Counted from the first letter of the stretch, positions 8,391 to 17,861 are shown. The stretch: DNA of 64,000 nucleotides from Flavobacteriaceae bacterium (GCA_024638165.1 JAHEKV010000002.1:151134-215133); one strand, 5' to 3'. Translations and numbers: made by a program. The notes: generated from the sequence alone by a model not told the origin.

Positions 8391-9418
8391 TTTTTAAACC
8401 ATTGTAGTTTACGCTCAGGAATTAAGAATTCAATGACTAAAATAACAAAGGCAATGGCTATGAACCATTGAAATTGATCTTTATAGTTAGAGTAGGTCTG
8501 GGTTTCAAAAGCGGTTTTGTCTAGTTGCGCTAGAAAATCGCTTATTGTTGATATCGTTGCTTCAGTGGTTGGGGTATCGATATAAACGCCATTGGTACTA
8601 TCGGCCAATTCTTCTAATACGTCTTTGTTCAACTTTGAGATGACTACATTGCCTTCACTGTCTTTTTTAAAGCTTCCTTTTGCTATTCCTCCTTCGGGAA
8701 TTGGGCCTCCAGAGGTGGTTCCTGTAGCAACCGTGATGATTTGAATGTTCGCCTGATTGGCAGTTTCGGCGATGATATCCACTCCGGTCTCATTGTGATC
8801 TTCTCCGTCAGATAATAAAACGAGCACTCTACGGGTCTCAGCATTTGGATCGAAAAAAGTACCAGCAAGCTTAACAGCTTCTAAAATAGCTGTTCCTTGA
8901 GAAGACATCATGTCTGTATTCACTCCTTTAAGAAACATGCGTGCGGCTCCATAGTCTGTTGTGATGGGAAGCTGGGGGAAGGCTGAGGCTGCGTAAGTAA
9001 TGATTCCGACTCGGTCTCCCTTGAGCTCTGAAAGTGTTTCTGCAACGATGCGTTTTGCCTTTTCTATACGATTAGGAGCAATGTCCTCAGTGAGCATACT
9101 CTTTGAGACATCGATGGCAAATACTAGATCAACCCCTTCTCTTTTCACCGTACCTAATTGTGTTCCTATTTTAGGATTGGCCAATCCAATGAAGGCTAAA
9201 TAGATGGCTAGAAGCACAAGAACGCGCTTTAGTAAGCCATTTTTATTGCTTCGAAGCGGGGCGAGTCTTTCTAGCATTAGGTCCCTTAACTTCTCATCTG
9301 GCTGGGCTTTTTTAAGCGTATGCTTTTGCCACGCTCGATACCCTACAAAAAGAAGGGTGACTAGCAGAACAACGATCCCGCCTATAGTGAGGTATTGGGT
9401 ATGTTCGACTAACATCAT
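8387..9418 (-). CDS. batB: BatB: membrane-anchored VWA-domain protein
   Basis: A 343-residue inner-membrane protein with a von Willebrand factor A domain. Transmembrane helices lie at about 10-28 and 65-82, then the VWA domain to about 290 and a last helix near 318-335. The metal-ion adhesion site DxSxS is Asp103-Val-Ser105-Lys-Ser107, and VLLSDGEDH provides the later metal-site aspartate. It is paired with BatA upstream, and start and stop overlap by 4 nt on both sides. The role is inferred from the family: a VWA partner in the MoxR/Bat envelope system. Confidence 0.94.
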   Translation of the reverse strand: MMLVEHTQYLTIGGIVVLLVTLLFVGYRAWQKHTLKKAQPDEKLRDLMLERLAPLRSNKNGLLKRVLVLLAIYLAFIGLANPKIGTQLGTVKREGVDLVFAIDVSKSMLTEDIAPNRIEKAKRIVAETLSELKGDRVGIITYAASAFPQLPITTDYGAARMFLKGVNTDMMSSQGTAILEAVKLAGTFFDPNAETRRVLVLLSDGEDHNETGVDIIAETANQANIQIITVATGTTSGGPIPEGGIAKGSFKKDSEGNVVISKLNKDVLEELADSTNGVYIDTPTTEATISTISDFLAQLDKTAFETQTYSNYKDQFQWFIAIAFVILVIEFLIPERKLQWFKK

Positions 9419-10419
9419 GACAGTGCTTCTCTAAAAAGGGTGTGACGTAATAATAGTTCAAGAGCGAGTAGACTTAAGGCTAGGAACACCCAGAATCTAA
9501 AGTGTTCTTCGTAGGTGTAATAACTAAACTCTTCGATTTCGCTCTTTTCTAGCTCGTTGATTTGATCGTAGATGGCTTCAAGGCTTTCGTTGTCTGTGGC
9601 TCTGTAGTAGCTTCCGCCAGTAAGGTCTGATACGCTTTTAAGGAGCTCTTCATCGATTTCTACTGAACGCATTCCGTATCTGAACGAGCCGTCAGGATTG
9701 TAGGCAATGGGGCTTAAAGCATTACCATTAGTTCCTAGACCAATCGTGTAAATTTTGATACCATATTCGAGGGCGAGATTGGCAGCAGTTTCAGGTTCAA
9801 TGAATCCGCTGTTGTTCACACCGTCTGTAAGCAAGATGATGATTTTTGAAATCGCATCACTCTCTTTTAGTCGATTTACTGCTGTTGCTAATCCCATTCC
9901 GATAGCGGTTCCGTCCTCAATAGCTCCGAAGCTTAGCTCAGAAAGTGCAGTGAGTGTAATTGCGGTATCGGTGGTCAGGGGTGTTTTCGTATAACTTTCT
10001 CCAGCGTATACAACGAGCCCGATTCGGTCACTTTTTCGGTCTTTAACGAAGTCTGAAGCCACTTCTTTCAAGGCTTCAAGTCGGTTAGGTTGTAGATCTT
10101 TGGCAAGCATACTTGAACTCACGTCGATTGAAAGAACGATATCTATACCACTAGAAGTTTTCGTCTTGGTGTTTACTCCAGCAGTCTGAGGCCTTGCCAA
10201 AGCCATGATCAGCGACGCCAAGGCAGTGATACGGAGCACCCAAATTAAAGGACGTAGTTTAGATTTTAGACCGTTTGATCGCTTAACCGTTGTAGAAAAG
10301 TTGAAAAATACAGACTCTTTCGAGGAGCCTCTAAGCTTCCACAGTACAAGTAGTAATAGAACTGCGAAAAGCGCAAACCACTCAGGATTTTTATAAGGAG
10401 CTAAAAGGACTTCTCTCAT
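9415..10419 (-). CDS. batA: BatA: membrane-anchored VWA-domain protein
   Basis: A 334-residue homologue of BatB with the same architecture: helices at about 14-28 and 57-75, a VWA domain from about 92 to 290 and a C-terminal helix (FWVFLALSLLALELLL). The MIDAS residues are Asp99, Ser101 and Ser103 (SIDVSSSM), with LLTDGVNNSG further on. It follows the 503-aa two-TM protein with a 4-nt overlap. BatA and BatB are presumed to act together under MoxR control, as in other MoxR-VWA systems. Confidence 0.94.
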   Translation of the reverse strand: MREVLLAPYKNPEWFALFAVLLLLVLWKLRGSSKESVFFNFSTTVKRSNGLKSKLRPLIWVLRITALASLIMALARPQTAGVNTKTKTSSGIDIVLSIDVSSSMLAKDLQPNRLEALKEVASDFVKDRKSDRIGLVVYAGESYTKTPLTTDTAITLTALSELSFGAIEDGTAIGMGLATAVNRLKESDAISKIIILLTDGVNNSGFIEPETAANLALEYGIKIYTIGLGTNGNALSPIAYNPDGSFRYGMRSVEIDEELLKSVSDLTGGSYYRATDNESLEAIYDQINELEKSEIEEFSYYTYEEHFRFWVFLALSLLALELLLRHTLFREALS

Positions 10420-11927
10420 AATTCGGTAGTTACTTTTATAGACTCCATTATTCTAGCGGCTATTTGTTCAGCCCAACGCTCTCCTGTAGGGTAGGTAATA
10501 ACCACTTCTTGAGAAAACCCTTTTCCGCCAAAAATAAGATGGTCGAATGATCGTTCATTCTTCGATGCATCTAGTGCAGTACCGAATGAATGGTAACCCG
10601 TGACCTCCTCTTTAGTGTTGTAGATTTCTGATTTGGGTAAAATCGTTGAAAAACCTTTTTCTTCAAATCGAAGGAGTTGTGCTTCTGAAAGGGCCACAAA
10701 GTCAATCTCAGATTCACCTTCTCTTTTTTCAATTCGAATAGCGACGGTTAAATCTTCATTAAGGTTCCAAATAAATCCTTCCTCGTTCCTAATTAATGCC
10801 TCTGGAGATTCAATACTTACTGGAGGAAAGCCATAACTTGACGAGACCCAAGTTTGTTCGTAGGACTTTTTGAACGGGTTAAGAGTAATGCTATCCCATA
10901 GATTCTGGTAGCCGGTTAGGTATCCATAGATGCCAAGTGTCCCTAATACTAAAACTAAGGTCGAAACGGCGATGATCGTACGCTGTTTTAATCGATTTTT
11001 CTTCTGAGGCACGATGGTAAGTGCTTCTAATTTTTTTAGGTAACCCTCCTCGTATGCCTTGATCGTTTGACTGATAAATAAAAGATCAGCACTTCGCTGC
11101 TCATCGGTAACCACCTGTTTCGCGAATTTGTAGAGTTCTGCCCGATTAAGTAGTTCCTTCAGACCAGTCTGCTGCTCGTTAGTTTGCTGGTAATATGACT
11201 CGTTTTTGCCGAGGCTATCTAGTAGGCCAATGAGCTCCTTGGAGGTTCGCTGCTCGGTAGACAATGAGAGTCTTTGGTGCAGGTAGGTTTTAAAAATAGA
11301 AGTCGCTGAGTAGTAAATAGATGCTGACTCGATTACTTCTATCTGCTTTAGGCGATCAATGGAGTCGATTGCCTCTTCAAAGGGGCTAACTACTCGTTTC
11401 TTTTCACGAGATCTTTTGAAATAAACAAGTAGTCCGATCGCGATGAGAGCAGTGATCAGCACATAAGGCCAATAATTCTGAGGTTCAGGAACTTTTTGAC
11501 CAAGAGGTTTAATATCGTACAGTCCTTGGGCAGTCGTATCGACGACGACATCGTTGATTCGAACAGGAATTGCCTCGGTAGTATACGGATTCCTGTTAAT
11601 GGTGATTTGTTGGGGGGCAATAAGATAATCTCCGGCATCAAACTGAGTAATCTTATAGGTTTTACGAAGCGACAGTTGAGGCCTTTTAGACAAGGTGTCA
11701 ATCGCTGATTCATTGACCACCTCGAGCGGATAGAAGGTTTGCCCTTCTGGAAATAGAATCAAGGCTTCAGGATCAGCAGAAGCGCTAAGCTGTAACTCAA
11801 TTTGCTCACCAATTAGCAGACTGTCTCGATCGATGGAGGCAGTTACTTCTTGACCATATCCTTGGTGAATAAACAGAGCAAGAACTAGCATTGAGATGAT
11901 TTTATATGTTGCTAAGAAGCTTTTCAT
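10416..11927 (-). CDS. Bat-operon protein with two TM helices and an extended C-terminal domain
   Basis: A 503-residue exported protein whose gene sits where Bacteroidota Bat operons carry a poorly named gene between DUF58 and batA. Visible parts: signal peptide (about 1-25), a BatD-like beta domain (30-130), TM helix 153-170, a cytoplasmic helical region 180-305, a second TM helix 317-337, and a further domain of about 165 residues (340-503). The last part shows alternating strands and a closing amphipathic helix (WAEQIAARIMESIKV). In outline that resembles DcrB/PsbP-type folds, a weak resemblance only. Both ends overlap the neighbours by 1-4 nt, so it is firmly in the operon. Function unknown. 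Confidence 0.8.
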   Translation of the reverse strand: MKSFLATYKIISMLVLALFIHQGYGQEVTASIDRDSLLIGEQIELQLSASADPEALILFPEGQTFYPLEVVNESAIDTLSKRPQLSLRKTYKITQFDAGDYLIAPQQITINRNPYTTEAIPVRINDVVVDTTAQGLYDIKPLGQKVPEPQNYWPYVLITALIAIGLLVYFKRSREKKRVVSPFEEAIDSIDRLKQIEVIESASIYYSATSIFKTYLHQRLSLSTEQRTSKELIGLLDSLGKNESYYQQTNEQQTGLKELLNRAELYKFAKQVVTDEQRSADLLFISQTIKAYEEGYLKKLEALTIVPQKKNRLKQRTIIAVSTLVLVLGTLGIYGYLTGYQNLWDSITLNPFKKSYEQTWVSSSYGFPPVSIESPEALIRNEEGFIWNLNEDLTVAIRIEKREGESEIDFVALSEAQLLRFEEKGFSTILPKSEIYNTKEEVTGYHSFGTALDASKNERSFDHLIFGGKGFSQEVVITYPTGERWAEQIAARIMESIKVTTEL

Positions 11928-12808
11928 TAGCGATGCTTTGCCTTAAAGAACTGAAGTAGCTTAGAAATATGATCCTCATTTAATTCACAACTTACCATCG
12001 GGGCTCCTACTTGAGCAAAGCTCTTTTCAAAGTAGGATACGGCTGAATCAATATCGTTGGTATAGGTTTTAGCGATACTTTTTGACCCGGTATCTACGTA
12101 GGTGATGGTATCCTCTTCTAAGGACCTCATAGGAATCAAACCTAAATTAGGCATTGCCATTTCGAGAGCATCATAAATACGAAACCCATTTACATCGTGT
12201 CGCTTTGCCAAAATTCGTAGCGATTTTTCGTAGCCAGTATCTAGAAAGTCAGATAGTACAAAGACAATGGTTTTCTTTTTAAGATAACCAGAAAGAGATG
12301 AGAGCGCCTTGTCGATACTCGTTTTCTGCGGAGGTTTCGAGGGGTCAGAAAGTACGAGGAGTTCTCTGATAATTCTCAAAAGATGGGCCTTTCCCTTTTT
12401 GGGAGGTAAGAAAAGTTCGACCTCGTCAGAAAAAGCAAGTAACCCAACTTTATCATTGTTCTGTAGGGCAGAGAATGCGAGAATTGCTGCGATCTCAATA
12501 CTTTTTTCAAGTTTGGTAGTTTCGCCACTACCGAAAAGACCAGACGAACTAACATCCACAGCCAGCATTAAGGTGAGTTCGCGTTCTTCTTCAAAAACCT
12601 TTGAATAGGGTTCTCTATTTCGTGCCGTAACATTCCAGTCGATCGTTCTTACATCATCCCCGTATTCGTACTTTCTTACTTCACTAAAGGTCATACCCCT
12701 GCCTTTGAAAGAAGAATGGTACTCTCCTCCAAAAACATGATCAGAAAGCCTACGAGTTTTAAGAGCAATCTTTCGAACTCGGGCAAGAATGTCAGAGACT
12801 TCTAGCAT
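11927..12808 (-). CDS. DUF58-domain protein of the MoxR/Bat system
   Basis: A 293-residue soluble DUF58 protein. The family hallmark is the N-terminal block GEYHSSFKGRGMTFSEVRKY followed by DVRTIDWNVTAR. A degenerate VWA-like region follows, with AVDVSSSGLFGSG as the metal-site motif. DUF58 proteins are encoded next to MoxR ATPases and are thought to link the ATPase to membrane VWA proteins. It lies 8 bp downstream of moxR, and its stop overlaps the next start by one base. Confidence 0.94.
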   Translation of the reverse strand: MLEVSDILARVRKIALKTRRLSDHVFGGEYHSSFKGRGMTFSEVRKYEYGDDVRTIDWNVTARNREPYSKVFEEERELTLMLAVDVSSSGLFGSGETTKLEKSIEIAAILAFSALQNNDKVGLLAFSDEVELFLPPKKGKAHLLRIIRELLVLSDPSKPPQKTSIDKALSSLSGYLKKKTIVFVLSDFLDTGYEKSLRILAKRHDVNGFRIYDALEMAMPNLGLIPMRSLEEDTITYVDTGSKSIAKTYTNDIDSAVSYFEKSFAQVGAPMVSCELNEDHISKLLQFFKAKHR

Positions 12809-12816
12809 GTTGTTTA

Positions 12817-13806
12817 TTAAGGTACTTTGACCGCTTCGAGAACTTGTTCGATGATTTGAACGCTTCCGATCGATTCAGCTTCGGCCTCGTAGGTTAAACC
12901 GATACGATGTCGTAGCACATCAAAAATGACCGCTCTAACATCTTCAGGAACCACGAATCCTCTTCCCTGAATGAACGCATAACACTTCGCTGCTTTTGCA
13001 AGACTAATACTACCTCTTGGAGAGGCGCCGAAACTTATCAGTGACTTTAGATGAGCTAAACCATAATTTTCAGGATATCTTGTCGCGAAGATTAGATCAA
13101 CGATATACTGCTCAATCTTTTCATCGAGATAAACTTCGTTTACACTTTCTTGGGCTTTGAGGAGATCCTTAGTACTTAGTACCGCGCTTATTTTATGAGC
13201 AGTTGAAGCTAAATTTTGTCGAATAATCAGCTGTTCATCTTCTCTTTTCGGATAATCAATGACCACTTTCAACATGAAACGATCTACCTGAGCCTCAGGT
13301 AAGGTGTAGGTTCCCTCTTGTTCAACAGGGTTTTGGGTGGCCATTACCAGAAAGGGCTGGTCGAGTTTAAAGGTTTCATCGCCGATGGTTACCTGCTTTT
13401 CTTGCATGGCTTCTAATAGGGCTGACTGAACCTTCGCAGGCGCACGGTTAATCTCATCAGCCAAAACGAAATTGGCAAAAATGGGACCTTTCTTAACGTT
13501 AAAGGCCTGCTCATTCATGTTATAAATTACCGTCCCAATCACATCGGCTGGCAACAGGTCAGGAGTAAACTGAATTCTACTAAAACTACCTTTCACTGCT
13601 TTCGAAAGCGTATTAATTGCCAAGGTTTTCGCAAGACCAGGTACTCCTTCGAGTAAGATATGGCCCTTGGCCAGGAGACCAATTAACAGGCTGTCTACCA
13701 TGTGGTTTTGCCCGACAATTGCCTTCGAAACCTCGTTTCTCAATGCCGAAATAAAGGCACTATCTCGTGTTATTTTCTCGTTTAACTCACTAATATCTAC
13801 ACTCAT
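12817..13806 (-). CDS. MoxR-family AAA+ ATPase
   Basis: A 329-residue AAA+ ATPase, first gene of the Bat operon. The track begins at a TTG (13836); the ATG at 13806 (MSVDISELNEKI) is the better start. Walker A is GVPGLAKT at residues 54-61, Walker B is VLADEINRAP, and sensor-1 is MATQNPVEQEGTY, all characteristic of MoxR. It likely remodels or activates the VWA/DUF58 partners encoded downstream. Upstream on the minus strand TTACAATTTGCG resembles a -7 box with one extra base, so the promoter is uncertain. Confidence 0.96.
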   Translation of the reverse strand: MSVDISELNEKITRDSAFISALRNEVSKAIVGQNHMVDSLLIGLLAKGHILLEGVPGLAKTLAINTLSKAVKGSFSRIQFTPDLLPADVIGTVIYNMNEQAFNVKKGPIFANFVLADEINRAPAKVQSALLEAMQEKQVTIGDETFKLDQPFLVMATQNPVEQEGTYTLPEAQVDRFMLKVVIDYPKREDEQLIIRQNLASTAHKISAVLSTKDLLKAQESVNEVYLDEKIEQYIVDLIFATRYPENYGLAHLKSLISFGASPRGSISLAKAAKCYAFIQGRGFVVPEDVRAVIFDVLRHRIGLTYEAEAESIGSVQIIEQVLEAVKVP

Positions 13807-13957
13807 TTCGCTCTGTCTTAGGTTTAGAGGGCGCAAATTGTAAATTCTTATTGCTTTCCCTTGTTAATGATAGGTTAAAAATGCCTGATTTAATAAGGTT
13901 TTCACAAAGTTTTGGCTTTTATAAAGTTGTAACTTATAGCCTGAAAAACGGATCACT

Positions 13958-14821
13958 ATGAAAAAACACTCACTGATTGTTGGGACGATGACATGGGGTC
14001 GCTGGGGAAGCGCTCTAAACACTACAGAAATGGCTAATCGTATAGAAGGAGCGTTAGAATTGGGTTTAAACCGATTTGACCATGCCGATATTTATGGAGA
14101 TTACACTACTGAAGCAGAATTTGGAGCGGCTTTAAAACAGGCTAATGTAACTAGAGAAGCTATTGAGTTTATTACCAAGTGCGGGATTCAAATGACAAGA
14201 GGTAGGGCTAATAAAGTCAAACATTATCAATACGATACCGCTTATATTATTGATTCGGCAGAGCAAAGTTTAAGAAATCTAGGTACCGATTATCTCGATC
14301 TTTTTCTATTGCATCGGCCGAGCCCGCTGCTCGATACTGAAGAGGTGGGTCGAGCAGTTGCAACGCTTTTAGATCAAGGAAAAATAAAGTCCTTTGGCTT
14401 ATCCAATTTTCTTCCCCATCAGGTTGAAAGTATCATGCGGTTTGCTCCAGTAGAAGCGAATCAGATTCAGTGTTCGATCACCCATACTGATTCGATGTAC
14501 GATGGCACTTTAGATCAGGCGAACCATTTGAATATTGAGCCGATGGCTTGGTCTCCACTAGGAGTCCTGTTTAAAAACCCTGATGACGAGGCCGTTGTTC
14601 GCATTAGAGCGGTTGCTGATGATTTAATGAAGAAATATGATACTGATTTAGCAGGCTTAGCGTTGGCTTTTCTAGCGAAACATCCCGCTAAGATCAGCCC
14701 AGTGGTAGGAACTACTCAAGTTAATCGTCTTGCTGACGCAAAGAAAGGTTTTGAGATCGTGTTAGAGCTTGAAGACTGGTTCGTTTTGCTCGAAGCCGCC
14801 AAGGGTACAAGAGTTCCTTAG
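13958..14821 (+). CDS. Aldo/keto reductase (YdhF-like)
   Basis: A 287-residue NADPH-dependent oxidoreductase of the aldo/keto reductase superfamily. The catalytic tetrad can be read as Asp41 and Tyr46 (FDHADIYGDY), Lys75 (FITKCGIQ) and His120 (LDLFLLHRPSPL). The cofactor region PVVGTTQVNRLADA near the C terminus is typical. It resembles the E. coli YdhF group. The substrate is unknown. It starts a short plus-strand unit with the AlbA_2 gene 3 bp downstream. Confidence 0.92.
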   Translation: MKKHSLIVGTMTWGRWGSALNTTEMANRIEGALELGLNRFDHADIYGDYTTEAEFGAALKQANVTREAIEFITKCGIQMTRGRANKVKHYQYDTAYIIDSAEQSLRNLGTDYLDLFLLHRPSPLLDTEEVGRAVATLLDQGKIKSFGLSNFLPHQVESIMRFAPVEANQIQCSITHTDSMYDGTLDQANHLNIEPMAWSPLGVLFKNPDDEAVVRIRAVADDLMKKYDTDLAGLALAFLAKHPAKISPVVGTTQVNRLADAKKGFEIVLELEDWFVLLEAAKGTRVP

Positions 14822-14824
14822 CAC

Positions 14825-15958
14825 ATGATTAATAAGCGCCTTTTAATTAAAAATTTGCTCGCTCATAATGACGAGAATAGTTTTTATGATAAAAAGCGCA
14901 GTATTTCTATAGGTGAAAAGGAGGGTAAAGCCAAGTTTCTTAAGCACGTTTGCGCTTTGGCTAATACCAATCCTCTAAACAACTCTTTCATTGTTGTTGG
15001 AGTGGAAGATTTAGACAGTAGCATCGTTGGTGTTGATTTTTTTGACGATAGCAAAATTCAGAATCTGGTAAATGCTTACTTAGATCATCCGCCAAAGGTT
15101 TCCTACGAGAATATTCCCTTCCCACATTTACCTGACAATAAGGTAGTAGGTCTTATAACCATTCGATCTTCGGGCAACCTCTGCTCCCTTAGAAAGAATA
15201 TTTGGAAGTATTATGGAGGAGCTGTTTTTTATCGCGAGGGCAGCATGTCGGTTCCTAAGAATTTCGAATCTGAATTGCGCGATACCAATTCAATTGTCGT
15301 TCAAAATCTAGAACGCCATGCTGAAAATAATATTGAACTTACCCTAGACGGGGTGATTGATTTTATTCGAAATCGTCATCCTGATATGCCAAGTGATTAT
15401 AAGGTTTTCAAAGAGCAATTTGTAGTGTGTTGGGCTGGGCAGGTGAAAAAAGTCAAAGACAAGACTTATTACTCACGAGTGGATATCGAATTGATTAATG
15501 AACAGGTAAGATTGTTCTATTCTGCCCTTGACGAGATAGAGATTACTTATACCAATGACACTTTCAGTCTAACTGAGTATGTGTTTCTTGGGCTTGGAGA
15601 TAAAAAATATTATCCACTCGAACGATTAGATATTCGTTTCGAAGAGAACGGCACCTATCAGATGAATACCGAGCTTATTTTTGAGCCTCCGCGTTACGAC
15701 ACTCGAGAATTATTTCACGTATACAATACGAACAACACTTTGGTTAAGCTTTTAGAGCAAAAAGTTCGGCTTTCTGAAAATCAATTATTAGATCTAAGAC
15801 GACTTCCTGACACCTATTTAATCTGTTTCTTAAATGGATTCGAAGAGGCCAAAGAACAGTTAGAAAATGCGAGGGGACTTATTAAAGTAATAGACCAAGA
15901 GGCGTATGACTCCCTGAAAGAAGCACTTCGCGTAATTCGAAAAGTAAGGTATAACTAG
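14825..15958 (+). CDS. AlbA_2 (Schlafen-like) domain protein
   Basis: A 377-residue cytoplasmic protein. The N-terminal 150 residues match the AlbA_2/Schlafen-type domain: a polar lead-in (EGKAKFLKHVCALANT), then FIVVGVEDLDSSIVGVDFF and GLITIRSSG with YYREGS-like GAVFYREGSMSVP. Such domains bind nucleic acids or act in stress regulation. The remaining 220 residues, beta-rich then helical, are not recognised. It begins with ATG at 14825, 3 bp after the aldo/keto reductase, and ends 5 bp from the convergent pfkB gene. Specific function unknown. Confidence 0.75.
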   Translation: MINKRLLIKNLLAHNDENSFYDKKRSISIGEKEGKAKFLKHVCALANTNPLNNSFIVVGVEDLDSSIVGVDFFDDSKIQNLVNAYLDHPPKVSYENIPFPHLPDNKVVGLITIRSSGNLCSLRKNIWKYYGGAVFYREGSMSVPKNFESELRDTNSIVVQNLERHAENNIELTLDGVIDFIRNRHPDMPSDYKVFKEQFVVCWAGQVKKVKDKTYYSRVDIELINEQVRLFYSALDEIEITYTNDTFSLTEYVFLGLGDKKYYPLERLDIRFEENGTYQMNTELIFEPPRYDTRELFHVYNTNNTLVKLLEQKVRLSENQLLDLRRLPDTYLICFLNGFEEAKEQLENARGLIKVIDQEAYDSLKEALRVIRKVRYN

Positions 15959-15963
15959 AGGGG

Positions 15964-16905
15964 CTACATGAGGTCTTTCGCTCTCGGAAGGGCAGCAATG
16001 GCTCCATAATTCTGCGCCGTAAATGCTCCAGCTTTGTTCGCAATACGCACTGCCTCGGTCATCCATTCCTTGTCTTTTAACACGGTTGTTGATGATGCTT
16101 TGGAAAGAGTGGCGAGTAGACATCCGATAAAAGCATCTCCAGAACCCGTGGTGTCAATCGCTTTGATTGGGATGGTAGGAATCGTTGCTCTTTGATCACT
16201 ACCCAAACTCAAAAGGGTTCCTTGCTTTCCAAGGGTGACACATATCGTCCCATCGGTCATTTTATGAAAGAATCGGCAAGCTTCCTCTAGGTCATCGGTG
16301 TTTGCGAGTAGTTTCGCCTCTTCTTCGCTGAGTTTTATTAGGTGAGCCTTCGAGATGAAATGAAGTGACTTTTTTATAAAATCTTTAGGATCGAATCGGT
16401 GTAGATCGTGACGGTAATTAGGGTCAAAACTGATAAGTGTCTCATTGGCTATCGCCTCTTCTAGATAAGTCGAATAGGTATGTTCTAGGCTTCCACCTAA
16501 AAAGGAGGTTGCGGCTCCAAAGTGTACAATTTGCCCTGCTAGCTGGTCGGCTAAGGCCTTGTCATAGGTTAGTTCCCGATCAGCTCCTCTCGAGAATACA
16601 AAGTCACGTTCACCATCGGCACCTAGATTTACAAAAGCGAGTGTAGTAAAAGTGGAAACTCGTTGTAAAAAATCTATACCAACCCCTTCTTCTTCTAGAG
16701 TCTCTGTTAGGAAGTTGCCGAAAGGGTCGCCACCCACTGCTCCAACAAAATAACTATAACCATCAAGACGACTGACTGCAGCGGCTACATTCGCAGGAGC
16801 TCCACCGGCTTTTTTAAGGAATTGATCGGTTTTGGTTAGAGAGGGATGCCCTCCTTGTCCAACGAAATCAATCAATAACTCTCCGATACAAAACACCTTC
16901 TTCAT
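15964..16905 (-). CDS. PfkB-family carbohydrate kinase (fructokinase-like)
   Basis: A 313-residue sugar kinase of the ribokinase/PfkB family. The track start at 17028 is too far upstream: it crosses the neighbour's promoter and start. The ATG at 16905 (MKKVFCIGELLIDF) gives the standard N terminus. The substrate-binding glycines are in KAGGAPANVA (32-41), and the ATP-site and catalytic base motif DTTGSGDAF is at 251-259 with Asp257 as base. The nearest described class is fructokinase, but substrate specificity is not certain. It is divergent from the phosphatase gene. Confidence 0.92.
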   Translation of the reverse strand: MKKVFCIGELLIDFVGQGGHPSLTKTDQFLKKAGGAPANVAAAVSRLDGYSYFVGAVGGDPFGNFLTETLEEEGVGIDFLQRVSTFTTLAFVNLGADGERDFVFSRGADRELTYDKALADQLAGQIVHFGAATSFLGGSLEHTYSTYLEEAIANETLISFDPNYRHDLHRFDPKDFIKKSLHFISKAHLIKLSEEEAKLLANTDDLEEACRFFHKMTDGTICVTLGKQGTLLSLGSDQRATIPTIPIKAIDTTGSGDAFIGCLLATLSKASSTTVLKDKEWMTEAVRIANKAGAFTAQNYGAIAALPRAKDLM

Positions 16906-16932
16906 GGGGTAGATTTTAAGTGCCCAAAGTAC

Positions 16933-16940
16933 TAATTTTG
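16933..16940 (+). promoter_or_regulatory. Putative -7 promoter box for the phosphatase gene
   Basis: TAATTTTG matches the Bacteroidota TAnnTTTG box and lies 15 nt upstream of the TTG start codon at 16956. Confidence 0.45.
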
Positions 16941-16955
16941 AAGTAAACCGAAAGA

Positions 16956-17687
16956 TTGAAACGCACACTCGCCATCGGAGATATTCACTCCGGAAAAAAG
17001 GGACTACAACAGGTACTAGATCGAGCAAATGTCACCGAACAAGACCATCTTATTTTTCTCGGGGATTATGTTGATGGATGGAGCGAGGCTCATCAGACCG
17101 TCGATTTTTTGATGACCCTCAGAGACCTATATCATTGTACGTTCATTCGCGGTAACCACGATGATCTTTGTCTTAACTATTTAACTAGATCTGAGGCCCC
17201 TGAAAACTGGTTGCTTCATGGAGGTTCTGCTACAAAAAACAGTTACGACAGTATTGATCGAGCTCACAAGGAGCTTCATATCGCCTTTTTACGGGATTTG
17301 GAAGATTATCGGTTAGATGAAAACAACCGCCTTTTTCTTCATGCTGGTTTTACCAATCTAAGAGGGGTTGAACAAGAGTATTTCTTTAAAATGTTTTACT
17401 GGGATCGAACCCTTTGGGAACTGGCAAAGGTGGTAGAGCAAACAGAAGATAAAGAACTACCCCCGAGGCTGAAGCGTTACAGTGAGATATTTATCGGACA
17501 TACTCCGATCTCCAAGGAGTCTTTTGTTTCCCCTCAGCGTGCGGCTAATGTTTGGAACATAGATACTGGAGCCGCCTTTATGGGAGGGGTAACTATACTC
17601 GACGTAGACACTAAAGAATTTTGGCAAAGCGATCCTTTGAATGAGTTGTATCGAGGAGAGCCAGGAAGAAACCTTGCTCCGAAATAA
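16956..17687 (+). CDS. Metallophosphoesterase (PPP-type Ser/Thr phosphatase family)
   Basis: A 243-residue phosphoesterase with the three PPP metal-binding motifs: GDIH (8-11), GDYVDG (36-41) and RGNHDD (65-70). HAGF and IGHTP follow further on. These bind two metal ions and hydrolyse phosphomonoesters; relatives include bacterial Ser/Thr phosphatases and diadenosine tetraphosphatases. The start is a TTG at 16956, and no in-frame ATG precedes the GDIH motif. A strong hairpin begins 5 bases after the stop. Confidence 0.92.
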   Translation: MKRTLAIGDIHSGKKGLQQVLDRANVTEQDHLIFLGDYVDGWSEAHQTVDFLMTLRDLYHCTFIRGNHDDLCLNYLTRSEAPENWLLHGGSATKNSYDSIDRAHKELHIAFLRDLEDYRLDENNRLFLHAGFTNLRGVEQEYFFKMFYWDRTLWELAKVVEQTEDKELPPRLKRYSEIFIGHTPISKESFVSPQRAANVWNIDTGAAFMGGVTILDVDTKEFWQSDPLNELYRGEPGRNLAPK

Positions 17688-17715
17688 AAAAACCCCGCAG
17701 GACCGCGGGGCTTTA
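17686..17715. terminator. Hairpin terminator, A-tract and T-tract on opposite sides
   Basis: The stem CCCCGC (17693-17698) pairs with GCGGGG (17705-17710) around the loop AGGACC. On the plus strand only CTTTAG follows, a weak U-tract. On the minus strand the stem is followed by seven T residues, a much better intrinsic terminator. It directly follows the phosphatase stop, so it can serve that gene, but its best orientation is for transcripts coming from the gpsA side. Confidence 0.8.
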
Positions 17716-17861
17716 GCCAGGTTTGTTTGGCATCGTGTGTACTAACAACAAAAACAAAAACTTAGAGTAACACTAATCTAAATTAAGTGGGAATGATTAA
17801 TTATGGGCTTGTTCGACGTCTATAACAAGTGGAAATCGATGTATTCCAATAAGTAACCCCG

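Noticed and set aside
15860-16123. ORF of 87 aa on the minus strand across the AlbA_2/pfkB junction
   Set aside because: It overlaps two supported genes in another frame and has no domain signal.
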